NCBI GenBank assembly: GCA_043782425.1
Contig: JAYWAM010000276.1
Coordinates: 1 to 10,827, forward strand
Direction of reading: 5' to 3'
Source of the DNA: JAYWAM01 sp043782425
GTDB taxonomy: Bacteria > Pseudomonadota > Gammaproteobacteria > Burkholderiales > Usitatibacteraceae
Length of the DNA: 10,827 bases
The notes under the pieces were generated by a model, which worked only from the letters and a program-made list of their open reading frames with translations, searched no databases and was not told where the DNA came from. The position numbers were made by a program, and so were the translations under genes. Below, one piece after another: positions 1 through 7,227 of the stretch (positions within the stretch are counted from its first letter, which is position 1; the number at the start of each line of letters is the position of its first letter).

Positions 1-98
1 TTGCTTAACCGAGTGACATGAGGGACAGACTCGATTGATTTTACGATTTAAGTTTTAAAGTGTCTGTTCAGCCACGAGTTGCCTTCTAAGAGAGTGTC

Positions 99-1094
99 AT
101 GAGCCGTTTTTTTTCGACCTTGATCGGAATTCTGATTTTCGCCGTGCTGGCCTTGGCAGGCTGGCTATTGCTGTTCGCCAATATGCGGCTTGATCTTCCT
201 GTCACCCCGTTTGAGTTCAAAGTAAAGCCAGGTGCGACGCTCAAGTCGCTTTCACGCCAGCTTGCCGATGCTGGCTTGCTTCCCGAATCTACGAGCTTCT
301 GGATTCTCGGTCGCGTACTCGACAAATCCACTGGTATTCAGGCAGGCGCCTATAAGCTGGAAAGCGCCGTGACTCCTCTGGCGTTACTCGATAAGCTGAA
401 TCGCGGAGATGTTGTTTCTGTCAGCGTGATCTTTCTCGAAGGCACAACTTTCGCCGAAATGTTGCGCTCGCTTGAGGCCAATAAAGGTGTGCGCCACACC
501 GCGAATCAATTGAGTCCCGCTGAAATCCTCAAAAGCCTGGGCGCGGAGGAGACTCATCCGGAAGGGCTGTTCTTTCCCGATACCTATTATTTTGCACCTG
601 GCAGCAGCGACATCGATATTCTTAAACGTAGCTACCAGACTATGAAACAAAAACTTGCCGTAGCCTGGGAGCAACGCGCTCAAAACCTGCCTTACAAGAC
701 GCCTTACGAGGCGCTTATCATGGCGTCTATCATCGAAAAGGAAACTGGCAAGGCCGAGGAGCGCCCGGTAATCGGCTCAGTTTTCGTCAACCGGCTGCGT
801 TCCGGTATGCGGTTGCAAACCGATCCAACAGTGATTTACGGCATGGGCGAAAAGTTCGACGGCAATATTCGCAAACGTGACCTGAGCACTGACACTCCCT
901 ATAACACCTACACCCGTGATGGAATTCCGCCTACCCCTATCGCCATGCCCGGCTGGGGTTCATTACTGGGCGCATTAAAACCGGCGCAGTCCGAGATGTT
1001 GTTTTTTGTCGGCAAGGGCGATGGCAGTCACTACTTTTCGCGCACGCTAGAGGAGCATAATCGTGCGGTTGCTAAATATCAGCTCGGAAAATAA
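99..1094 (+). CDS. mltG: Endolytic peptidoglycan transglycosylase MltG (YceG-like)
   Basis: Cleaves nascent glycan strands inside the peptidoglycan chain at the periplasmic face of the inner membrane and is thought to set glycan length (family knowledge). The 331-residue protein has the family's usual size: a short cytoplasmic N-terminus, one membrane helix at about residues 6-27, a LysM-like region at about 35-110, then the YceG catalytic domain. The motif ASIIEKET (209-216) carries the expected catalytic glutamate, E213 by comparison with E. coli MltG, and LQTDPTVIYG follows at 239-248. The ATG is preceded by a purine-rich AAGAGAG at suitable distance. It is the first gene of a tight cluster, with tmk starting 8 nt after its stop, the same neighbour as in E. 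coli. The 98 bases upstream contain no convincing promoter or recognisable gene end. Confidence 0.96.
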   Translation: MSRFFSTLIGILIFAVLALAGWLLLFANMRLDLPVTPFEFKVKPGATLKSLSRQLADAGLLPESTSFWILGRVLDKSTGIQAGAYKLESAVTPLALLDKLNRGDVVSVSVIFLEGTTFAEMLRSLEANKGVRHTANQLSPAEILKSLGAEETHPEGLFFPDTYYFAPGSSDIDILKRSYQTMKQKLAVAWEQRAQNLPYKTPYEALIMASIIEKETGKAEERPVIGSVFVNRLRSGMRLQTDPTVIYGMGEKFDGNIRKRDLSTDTPYNTYTRDGIPPTPIAMPGWGSLLGALKPAQSEMLFFVGKGDGSHYFSRTLEEHNRAVAKYQLGK

Positions 1095-1102
1095 AAAGCC
1101 AA

Positions 1103-1714
1103 GTGAAAACCGCAAAATTTATCACTCTTGAGGGCATAGATGGTGCGGGGAAATCCACGCACCTGGCTTGGCTTACTGCGGCCATTCGGGCGCGCAATGT
1201 GGAGGTGGTGACGACGCGCGAGCCGGGCGGAACGCCGCTCGGGGAGAAGCTGCGCGAGCTCCTGCTGCACCAAAAAATGCACAGCGACAGCGAGACGCTG
1301 CTGATGTTTGCGGCGCGCGCCGAGCATATCCAGACTGTTATACGCCCCGCCCTGGAGCGCGGCGCCTGGGTGATTTCCGATCGCTTTACCGATGCGTCCT
1401 ATGCCTACCAGTGCGGTGGGCGCGGCGTTGCCGACGCGCGCATTGCAGTGCTTGAAGCCTGGGTGCAGCAGGGGCTGACGCCTGATCTCACGCTGCTGTT
1501 TGACGCGCCTCTTGATGTGGCGCGCGAACGCTTGCAGCGTAACACTGCCAACCCGGATAAGTTTGAGCGCGAGCGCGATGATTTTTTCGCCAGAGTGCGC
1601 GCCAAGTATCTGGCGCGTGCCGCCGAATATCCAGGACGTATCAAAATTGTGAACTCGGCGGCCACCCTGGAAAATATTCAGAAACAACTTGAAGAAATAG
1701 TTTCAACCATATGA
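1103..1714 (+). CDS. tmk: Thymidylate kinase
   Basis: Phosphorylates dTMP to dTDP in the cytoplasm, an essential step of dTTP synthesis. The 203-residue length is typical. Visible motifs are the P-loop GIDGAGKST (11-19), the REPGGTP segment (39-45) that follows the first strand, and DRFTDASYAYQ (93-103), the DR motif and dTMP-binding region. An Arg-rich lid lies at about 140-165. The start is GTG; it is chosen because the canonical MKxxKFITLEGIDGAGKST N-terminus begins there and no in-frame ATG precedes the P-loop. The Shine-Dalgarno signal is weak, which fits translational coupling to mltG just upstream. The stop overlaps the holB start as ATGA, so Tmk and HolB are probably translated in a coupled way. 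Confidence 0.97.
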   Translation: MKTAKFITLEGIDGAGKSTHLAWLTAAIRARNVEVVTTREPGGTPLGEKLRELLLHQKMHSDSETLLMFAARAEHIQTVIRPALERGAWVISDRFTDASYAYQCGGRGVADARIAVLEAWVQQGLTPDLTLLFDAPLDVARERLQRNTANPDKFERERDDFFARVRAKYLARAAEYPGRIKIVNSAATLENIQKQLEEIVSTI

Positions 1715-2742
1715 CTATTAACGTGTTTAACTGGCATATTGGCCCGCTGCGCGAGGTATTGAAGCGGCGCAAAACGCTTCCACATGCTTTCCTGATTCAC
1801 GGCAAAGAGGGCATAGGCAAAGTCGAATTTGCGCGCGCTTTGGCCCAATCGCTGTTATGTGAAAACTACGATGACAGCGGCATTGCCTGTGGCCAGTGCC
1901 CGGCCTGCCACTGGTTTATCGAGGGCAACCATCCGGATTTCCGCGAAGTCATTCCCGCTGCTCTCCAGCCTGAAAGTGCCGAGGAAGAAAACGCGGCGTC
2001 CGAATCCGCCAAAGTGGAAAAGAAAAGCGTACAGATCACCATAGATCAGATACGCGAGCTGGGCGCAATGGTCGCGCTTTCCAGTCATCGCGATGGCTTC
2101 CGCGTGCTGTTGATACACCCGGCTGAGGCCATGAATCCCGCAGCCGCCAACGCCCTTCTGAAAACACTGGAAGAGCCCACACCGGGCATCGTCATCCTGC
2201 TGGTCGCCAACCAGCCTGGGCGGCTGCTCGCGACGGTAAATAGCCGTTGCCAAAAACTCGCAGTCACGCCGCCTACGCTAACCCAAGCGTTGGATTGGCT
2301 TAAGGCTGAGGGCGTCAACGCACCGGAAATTCTGCTGGCGCAAGCCGACGGCGCGCCCCTGTTGGCGCGTGACTGGGCGGATATTGAATACCAAAATCAG
2401 CGTAAAACATTCTTGCGCGCCCTGGGCGATCCGGCGCGCAGCGACTGGCTGAGCGTGGCTGCCGGTCTGGAAAAATCGAACTTGCGCCATGTGGTGCATT
2501 GGTTGCAAACATGGTGTTGCGACTTGATATACCAGAAAAGCACAGCACAAATCCGTCATCACCCCGATTTTAAGCAGGCGCTGGAGCAGGTTGCCGCAGG
2601 GGCCGCGCTGCTCGCATTGTTTCGCTATGAATCGCAGTTGCGCAGCGCGCGGCGCACCATTGCGCATCCACTTAGTGCGAGACTTTTGCTTGAGCAATTG
2701 CTACTATCCTATGCAGATGCGGTAAACTCTTCCTCCTACTGA
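1711..2742 (+). CDS. holB: DNA polymerase III delta' subunit
   Basis: Subunit of the clamp-loader complex that places the beta sliding clamp on DNA. The 343-residue protein shows an AAA+ fold: a P-loop-like GKEGIGKV (31-38), four cysteines at C50, C60, C63 and C66 in the zinc-module arrangement, NALLKTLEEP (147-156) and the SRC sensor motif (178-180), followed by the helical C-terminal collar domain. A charged Glu/Ala/Lys-rich insertion at about 87-106 lies between the zinc module and the next strand; it is low-complexity and probably a surface loop. The gene overlaps the tmk stop by 4 nt, and pilZ starts 2 nt after its own stop. This is the usual tmk-holB-pilZ order of several beta- and gammaproteobacteria. 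Confidence 0.95.
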   Translation: MTINVFNWHIGPLREVLKRRKTLPHAFLIHGKEGIGKVEFARALAQSLLCENYDDSGIACGQCPACHWFIEGNHPDFREVIPAALQPESAEEENAASESAKVEKKSVQITIDQIRELGAMVALSSHRDGFRVLLIHPAEAMNPAAANALLKTLEEPTPGIVILLVANQPGRLLATVNSRCQKLAVTPPTLTQALDWLKAEGVNAPEILLAQADGAPLLARDWADIEYQNQRKTFLRALGDPARSDWLSVAAGLEKSNLRHVVHWLQTWCCDLIYQKSTAQIRHHPDFKQALEQVAAGAALLALFRYESQLRSARRTIAHPLSARLLLEQLLLSYADAVNSSSY

Positions 2743-2744
2743 TT

Positions 2745-3107
2745 ATGAATACTGTTACTGAAGCCGTTAAACGTCCCGATGTGGTCTCCCTGAACCTCAA
2801 GGGCAAGTCCGCGCTTTATGCCGCCTACATGCCCATTCTCAAGGGCGGCGGCTTGTTCATGCAATCGACGCGCGCGCACAAATTGGGTGATGAAGTGCTG
2901 GTGGTGCTCACCTTTTTGGATGATGCAACCAAGATCCCCTTGGTGGGAAGCGTGGCGTGGATCAATCCGGCGCATACCACAGGCAATCGCCCCCAGGGTA
3001 TCGGTATTCAGCTTCCCGACAGCGATGCCGGTCGCCAGTTAAAGAAAAAAATCGAAGGAATTCTGGCGCCTGTCTTGCAATCAGGGCGCGCAACCCACAC
3101 CGTTTGA
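2745..3107 (+). CDS. pilZ: Type IV pilus assembly protein PilZ (PilZ domain)
   Basis: A 120-residue single PilZ domain of the kind first described for Pseudomonas aeruginosa PilZ, which is needed for type IV pilus assembly and works by binding the PilB assembly ATPase (family knowledge). Recognisable segments are VVSLNLKGKSALYAAYMP (13-30), KGGGLF (33-38), KLGDEV (46-51), the VAWINP strand (70-75) and GIGIQL (85-90). The N-terminal RxxxR motif required for cyclic-di-GMP binding is absent, and the D/NxSxxG motif is replaced by GGGLFMQS, so c-di-GMP binding is not expected. The gene follows holB by 2 nt with no clear ribosome-binding site, suggesting coupled translation. No other pilus gene is in the window, as is usual for this locus. 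Confidence 0.9.
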   Translation: MNTVTEAVKRPDVVSLNLKGKSALYAAYMPILKGGGLFMQSTRAHKLGDEVLVVLTFLDDATKIPLVGSVAWINPAHTTGNRPQGIGIQLPDSDAGRQLKKKIEGILAPVLQSGRATHTV

Positions 3108-3167
3108 TGTACTTGCTACGCAGTCCTTCCGTTAACTCGCTTGTTGTCCTGATTCAAGCTAGCCAAT

Positions 3168-3941
3168 ATGTTCGTTGACTCTCATTGCCATTTGGATTTT
3201 CCCGAATTACAGCGCGATATGGCGGCTGTGCTGCAGCAGATGCAAAGCAACCAGGTCACGCACGCCCTCACCATCAGCACAACTCTGACCACCTTCCCCA
3301 GGGTGCGCGCCGTGGCCGAAGCGTATGGGCACATCTACGCCAGCGCAGGCGTGCACCCGGACGAGCAAGTCGATGACCACGAGGCGACTGTTGAAGAATT
3401 ATTACGCCTGGCTGATCACACTAAGGTGGTCGCCATTGGCGAAACGGGTCTGGATTATTTCCGGCTCAGCGAGCCGCTCGACTGGCAGCGCGAGCGTTTT
3501 CGTATCCATATCCGCGCCGCGAAACAATGCGCCAAGCCGCTCGTCATACATACCCGCGAATCCGCCGAGGACACGCTGCGCATCATGCAGGAAGAGGGGG
3601 CAGCAGAAGTTGGCGGCGTGATGCACTGCTTTACTGAGAATGCCGATGTGGCGCAGCGCGCGATGGAGATGAATTTCTATATCTCATTTTCCGGCATCGT
3701 CACCTTCAAAAATGCCAGGGCTTTGAAAGAAGTCGCCAAACAGGTTCCGCTAGCGCGCATGCTGATAGAGACCGATTCGCCTTACCTTGCACCCGTGCCT
3801 TATCGCGGCAAGACCAACCAGCCCAGTTACGTAAAACATGTTGCTGAAGAGATCGCGCAGTTGAAAGAAGTCTCGGTCGAAGAGGTGGGGCGTGTCACAA
3901 CGCAGAATTTTTTTGCGCTGTTCAAGCACGCCAAACAATAG
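3168..3941 (+). CDS. TatD-family metal-dependent hydrolase (YcfH-like)
   Basis: Cytoplasmic TIM-barrel hydrolase of the TatD family, whose members are metal-dependent DNases or related phosphoesterases; the physiological substrate of YcfH-type members is not settled. All expected metal ligands are visible in the 257-residue protein: H6 and H8 in DSHCHLD, E92 in GETGLDYF, H128 in VIHTRES, H153 in VMHCF and D203 in ETDSPYLAP. The start is fixed by the canonical MFVDSHCHLD N-terminus; the ribosome-binding site is poor. It follows pilZ after 60 nt and ends the left-hand cluster, facing a minus-strand gene only 9 nt away. No clear hairpin terminator lies in that gap. It could be named tatD or ycfH; motifs alone do not separate these paralogues, though the holB-pilZ neighbourhood favours the YcfH type. 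Confidence 0.93.
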   Translation: MFVDSHCHLDFPELQRDMAAVLQQMQSNQVTHALTISTTLTTFPRVRAVAEAYGHIYASAGVHPDEQVDDHEATVEELLRLADHTKVVAIGETGLDYFRLSEPLDWQRERFRIHIRAAKQCAKPLVIHTRESAEDTLRIMQEEGAAEVGGVMHCFTENADVAQRAMEMNFYISFSGIVTFKNARALKEVAKQVPLARMLIETDSPYLAPVPYRGKTNQPSYVKHVAEEIAQLKEVSVEEVGRVTTQNFFALFKHAKQ

Positions 3942-3950
3942 CTCAAGCGT

Positions 3951-6005
3951 CTACTTCAGCACCTGCAACAGATTATTGAAGTCATCGGTCCACAAGCGCC
4001 AGCCGGGTTCGGGTTCGATGACGAAAGTGGCATCGAGAATCTGATCGCGTAGCAAAAACCTTTTGTTCTTCGCCAGCAGCACCCAGTCGCTGGTGGTGAT
4101 CGAAGCACCATTTTCGTCTGTTTTGCTTTCATGCACCCACGCCACTGTAAGCCCCTGTTTTTCGGCGATTTTTTCCAACACCGGTTTCAAATCCAGAAAA
4201 CGGTTGGAAACGTGGAAGGCCATGACGCCATCTTCTTTCATGTGCTTGGCATAGATAGCCACCGCTTCGTCGGTGATGAGATGCACCGGGATCGAATCGC
4301 TGGAAAAAGCATCGACGGCAAGCACATCGAAGGCCTGTAGCGCCTCGCGCTCCAGATTGAGGCGCGCATCGCCGAGCGCAATTTCTATGCTGGCTTCGCT
4401 ATCGCTCAGGTAGGTGAAATCGCGTTTTGCAATCACCACCACATTCGGGTTGATGTCGTAAAAGCGGTAGGTATCGCCTTTTCTACCATAAGCTGCGATG
4501 GTGCCCGTACCCAGGCCGATTATGCCGACTTTCAACGCGCTGTCGGGCAGCAGTTGCTTCTTGAGAAGCAGGGTGCGGCCAATACCGGAAGTGGTTTTGT
4601 AGTAAGTGGTGGCGGCCTTGCGAAACTGCGGCTGCATATATTGCTCGCCGTGCAAAATCGCACCGTGCACCAAGGTGCGATGATAAGTTTCGTCGCTGGG
4701 GATGCCGTATTCCTTGACGCGCAACGTGCCATAAAAACTGCGCGTCATGACCATGGCGTTTTCGACGAACTGGTAAATTGTGTAGGCGCCGACATTGGCG
4801 GTGAACAGGGCCACAAGCAGCGCCAGCCCGGCAAAAATTTTGTCGCGTCCCCACAGCAGATAGGTGGCCATCAGGGCGAGTAACACCAGGGAAATTTCCA
4901 ATTCAAAATATGCGGGCAGCGTAAGCGGCGCGACGATGCCGACCAGTATCGCGCCGAGCGCACCGCCGAGCGACACCATCAGATAAAAACCCGTGAGATA
5001 ACGCGCCGCAGGCTTGAGGCGCACCAGCTCGCCGTGGCAGAACATGCAGGCAACAAATAGTCCCGCCAGGAAAAGACCGATCTGCCAATAAAGCTTGAAA
5101 TGCAAATCGCGGTCGGCGAGAGTCCAGCTCATGGCGAGCAGCACGACGCCAAGCAACGGCAGAAACAGCTTGCGCGGATACCAGCCCTGCGCATCGAAGC
5201 ACAGGATGAAAGTGATGAGATAGAGCGCCAGCGGGACTACCCACAGCAAGGGTATCGATGAAATGTTTTGCGTCAAATGGTTGGTGATGGCAAGCAGCAA
5301 CACCGAACCTAACGCAGCCAGCGCCGCCCATGTGAGCTTTAAGCGCAGCGTAGGCGGCGGCGAATTATCCGGCTCAATGGTCGCGCCGCGGCTCACAGGT
5401 GTGGCGCGCACTGCAAACCAGGCGGTAACTGCGCACAACAAAGCGAAAACGCCAAACCCTATTGACCAGATGCGCGCCTGCAACTGCGTGCTGATCCACG
5501 GCTCAAAAAGAAACGGATAACCCAGCAACGCAAGCATAGACGCCAGATTCGACAGCGCGAACAAACGGTAAGGACTCGATCCAGGATAGCTGCGCGAGAA
5601 CCACGCCTGAATCAGCGGGCTGGTGGTAGAGAGCAGAAAATACGGCAGCCCGATAGTGGCGACGAGCAGCAGCAGAATGCGTAAGCCCGGGTTCTCATCC
5701 CCCAGCGGTTTCCACGATGCATCGGGCGTAATCGGCAGCAGTGCTAAACACACCATAAGCAATATCACGTGAACCCATGCCTGCGTGCGCGGCGACAACT
5801 TGCGCGTGGTCCAGTCCGAATAAAAGTAGCCGAGCAGCAAAATACTCTGGAAAAAAACCAGGCAAGTGGTCCACACCGCCGCAGTCCCGCCGAACCACGG
5901 GAGTATCTGTTTGGCGATGATAGGTTGAACCAGAAACAGCAGAAACGCAGAAACAAAAATTGTGAAAGCGTAGAGCAACATGGGGGTTAGGAGTTGTATG
6001 GGCAA
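3951..6005 (-). CDS. Polytopic membrane protein fused to a spermidine-synthase-like domain
   Basis: 684 residues: about 12-13 hydrophobic helices in residues 8-411, then a soluble Rossmann-like methyltransferase/spermidine-synthase domain. The junction FYGTLRV (424-430) followed by RTLVHGAILHGEQ (443-455) is typical of the family annotated as fused MFS/spermidine synthase. The domain shows GLGTGT (497-502) as the nucleotide-cofactor loop, an acidic D517 ending the next strand, GDAR (545-548) and DAFSSDSIP (565-573), where true spermidine synthases have a Gly/Asp-rich loop and a DSTDP-like catalytic segment. Aminopropyl transfer is therefore unproven and the substrate unknown. The start chosen is a TTG at 6005 with AGGA 9 nt upstream; an in-frame ATG at 5981 has no Shine-Dalgarno signal. 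It is monocistronic, convergent with tatD and divergent from the hydrolase. Confidence 0.87.
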   Translation of the reverse strand: MPIQLLTPMLLYAFTIFVSAFLLFLVQPIIAKQILPWFGGTAAVWTTCLVFFQSILLLGYFYSDWTTRKLSPRTQAWVHVILLMVCLALLPITPDASWKPLGDENPGLRILLLLVATIGLPYFLLSTTSPLIQAWFSRSYPGSSPYRLFALSNLASMLALLGYPFLFEPWISTQLQARIWSIGFGVFALLCAVTAWFAVRATPVSRGATIEPDNSPPPTLRLKLTWAALAALGSVLLLAITNHLTQNISSIPLLWVVPLALYLITFILCFDAQGWYPRKLFLPLLGVVLLAMSWTLADRDLHFKLYWQIGLFLAGLFVACMFCHGELVRLKPAARYLTGFYLMVSLGGALGAILVGIVAPLTLPAYFELEISLVLLALMATYLLWGRDKIFAGLALLVALFTANVGAYTIYQFVENAMVMTRSFYGTLRVKEYGIPSDETYHRTLVHGAILHGEQYMQPQFRKAATTYYKTTSGIGRTLLLKKQLLPDSALKVGIIGLGTGTIAAYGRKGDTYRFYDINPNVVVIAKRDFTYLSDSEASIEIALGDARLNLEREALQAFDVLAVDAFSSDSIPVHLITDEAVAIYAKHMKEDGVMAFHVSNRFLDLKPVLEKIAEKQGLTVAWVHESKTDENGASITTSDWVLLAKNKRFLLRDQILDATFVIEPEPGWRLWTDDFNNLLQVLK

Positions 6006-6128
6006 CCGGCATTATCCTGGATTTCTCTTTCAATTCCACTTAAATACCTGCACAAACCAGCATGATCGCAACTATCATTACGCTATGAAAACGCTGCTCT
6101 TGTTGAAAACTCTCCACACACTGCCGCC

Positions 6129-7052
6129 ATGATCGCCCGCGCTGCGCAACTTTTTCTTGCCTTTGAGACGGCGTGTTATCTCGGCCTGGGGATTTGGCTT
6201 GTCTGGGTGCAGCATGTTGCATGGTTGTGGGTTGTGGTCATTGTGCTTGCGTTGTCTATTATCCTGCGCATGCTCGTTCCACTTGCGAGCTTTGTCGTTG
6301 CCTCGGTGCTGCGTCTGAGTTTAGGCGAGCGTTTGAATAGCGGCGATACATTCCTGGCGCTGGCGAAAGAAACCTGGGCCAGAGCAGTTTCGTTTACCTT
6401 GGTTCAGCCCTTTGAAAAATGGCTGATGGCGGCCGAGCCTTTTCCCGACGCCCCATGTGCTAGCGTCCCCCCGGTGCTGCTGTTGCATGGTTATGTCTGC
6501 AACCGCGGTGTGTGGCGCGCCATGCGGCGCAAGCTTGCTGCACTGTTGCCCAACCAGTTTTTTACCATTAGTTTTGAGACACCCTTTGCGAGTATTGAGC
6601 ACTACCTGCCGCAACTGGCCGCTAAGGTCGAAGAAATTTGCGCTGTAACAAAGGCTGAACGTATTGTCATCGTGGCGCACAGCTTGGGCGGGCTGGTGGC
6701 GCGCGCCTATATCGCCAGAGGGGCAGGACGCGAGCGCGTCGCCAAGCTCATTACCTTGGGGTCGCCGCATCACGGCACCAAGATGGCGCCGCTCGGCATT
6801 GGCAAAAATGTGCGCCAGATGTTGTATGGCAACGATTGGCTGGCGCAACTTGCGACGCAAGAGCGCGAGCATCCCAGCGGCGTGCCGCTTGCCTGCCTGT
6901 ACACCGAAAACGACGACCTGGTTTGCCCCAGTGAAAGTGGCCGACTTCCAGGCGCAACAAATATCGCGTTGCGCGGGGTGGGCCATGTGAGCTTGCTGTT
7001 TTCAACGCAGGTTGCCACGCTTGTGGCGAAAGAAATTCGCGCTGTAAAGTGA
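6129..7052 (+). CDS. Membrane-anchored alpha/beta hydrolase (lipase/esterase-like)
   Basis: 307 residues. Two or three hydrophobic segments lie at about 5-62, followed by an alpha/beta-hydrolase domain from about residue 113. The strand and oxyanion region PPVLLLHGY (114-122), the nucleophile elbow AHSLGG with S185, a likely acid D262 in ENDDLV, and H286 in GVGHVSLL make a complete catalytic triad. GSPHHGT (211-217) is typical of triacylglycerol-lipase and PGAP1-like relatives, so an ester substrate, perhaps a lipid, is likely but unproven. The side of the membrane on which the domain lies cannot be read with certainty. No clear ribosome-binding site precedes the ATG. A 15-codon frame (6085-6132) ends in an ATGA overlap with this start and might couple translation. 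An alternative start inside the helices is less likely. Confidence 0.85.
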   Translation: MIARAAQLFLAFETACYLGLGIWLVWVQHVAWLWVVVIVLALSIILRMLVPLASFVVASVLRLSLGERLNSGDTFLALAKETWARAVSFTLVQPFEKWLMAAEPFPDAPCASVPPVLLLHGYVCNRGVWRAMRRKLAALLPNQFFTISFETPFASIEHYLPQLAAKVEEICAVTKAERIVIVAHSLGGLVARAYIARGAGRERVAKLITLGSPHHGTKMAPLGIGKNVRQMLYGNDWLAQLATQEREHPSGVPLACLYTENDDLVCPSESGRLPGATNIALRGVGHVSLLFSTQVATLVAKEIRAVK

Positions 7053-7064
7053 TGCAGATTAAAA

Positions 7065-7083
7065 TGCCCGGTATGACCCGGCA
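7065..7083 (+). repeat. Imperfect inverted repeat after the hydrolase gene
   Basis: TGCCCGG and CCCGGCA flank a 5-nt loop (TATGA), with one C-C mismatch inside a stem of six pairs. It begins 12 nt after the hydrolase stop. No T-run follows, so it is not a classic intrinsic terminator. It might slow 3'-end decay or mark transcript ends, but this is speculative. Confidence 0.3.
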
Positions 7084-7094
7084 AGTCGAAGTTC

Positions 7095-7103
7095 TGACAT
7101 AAT
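7095..7103 (+). promoter_or_regulatory. Candidate extended -10 promoter for the TonB-family gene
   Basis: TGACATAAT fits an extended -10 element (TGn followed by CATAAT, one mismatch from TATAAT). No good -35 hexamer is seen at 16-18 nt spacing, which extended -10 promoters can tolerate. Transcription would start near 7110 and leave a leader of about 118 nt. A second possible -10, TAAAAT at 7060-7065, also lacks a convincing -35. No Fur-box-like palindrome was recognised, although TonB genes are often iron-regulated. Confidence 0.35.
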
Positions 7104-7125
7104 GCGCACCACAGACTTGGCGTCC

Positions 7126-7201
7126 CCTCGCCCGAGGTCGATATCCAGCGCTCTCACTGATTGCGTGAGATTGAATCGCAGCGGGCCTCTCACAATGAGG
7201 C
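7126..7201 (+). repeat. Three small inverted repeats in the leader of the TonB-family gene
   Basis: In order: CCTC-GCCC-GAGG (7126-7137), TCTCAC-N7-GTGAGA (7152-7170) and GCCTC-N7-GAGGC (7185-7201). The last two contain direct copies of CTCTCAC (7151-7157 and 7187-7193). A T5 run at 7209-7213 lies 7 nt after the third stem, so this could be a weak attenuator, but the distance is too long for a standard terminator. The leader ends with GGGAG (7216-7220), a good ribosome-binding site 7 nt before the ATG. It matches no riboswitch class I recognise. Confidence 0.4.
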
Positions 7202-7227
7202 TGACTGATTTTTCTGGGAGATGACAA

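Noticed and set aside
25..67. Widely spaced inverted repeat ACAGAC...GTCTGT (25-30 and 62-67) upstream of mltG.
   Set aside because: Only 6 bp with a 31-nt loop; too weak to call an operator or terminator.
1079..1687. Long minus-strand frame (202 codons) opposite tmk.
   Set aside because: It is a mirror of a high-GC, strongly conserved gene; the product is unrecognisable and Tmk motifs are complete on the plus strand.
6046..6080. Possible Fur-like or promoter sequence in the divergent region between the spermidine-synthase-like gene and the hydrolase (TATCAT at 6073-6078).
   Set aside because: Only a partial half-site match, and no -35 at acceptable spacing on either strand.
6321..6986. 221-codon minus-strand frame opposite the alpha/beta hydrolase.
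   Set aside because: The plus strand encodes a full catalytic triad; the minus product is low-complexity and has no known motif.
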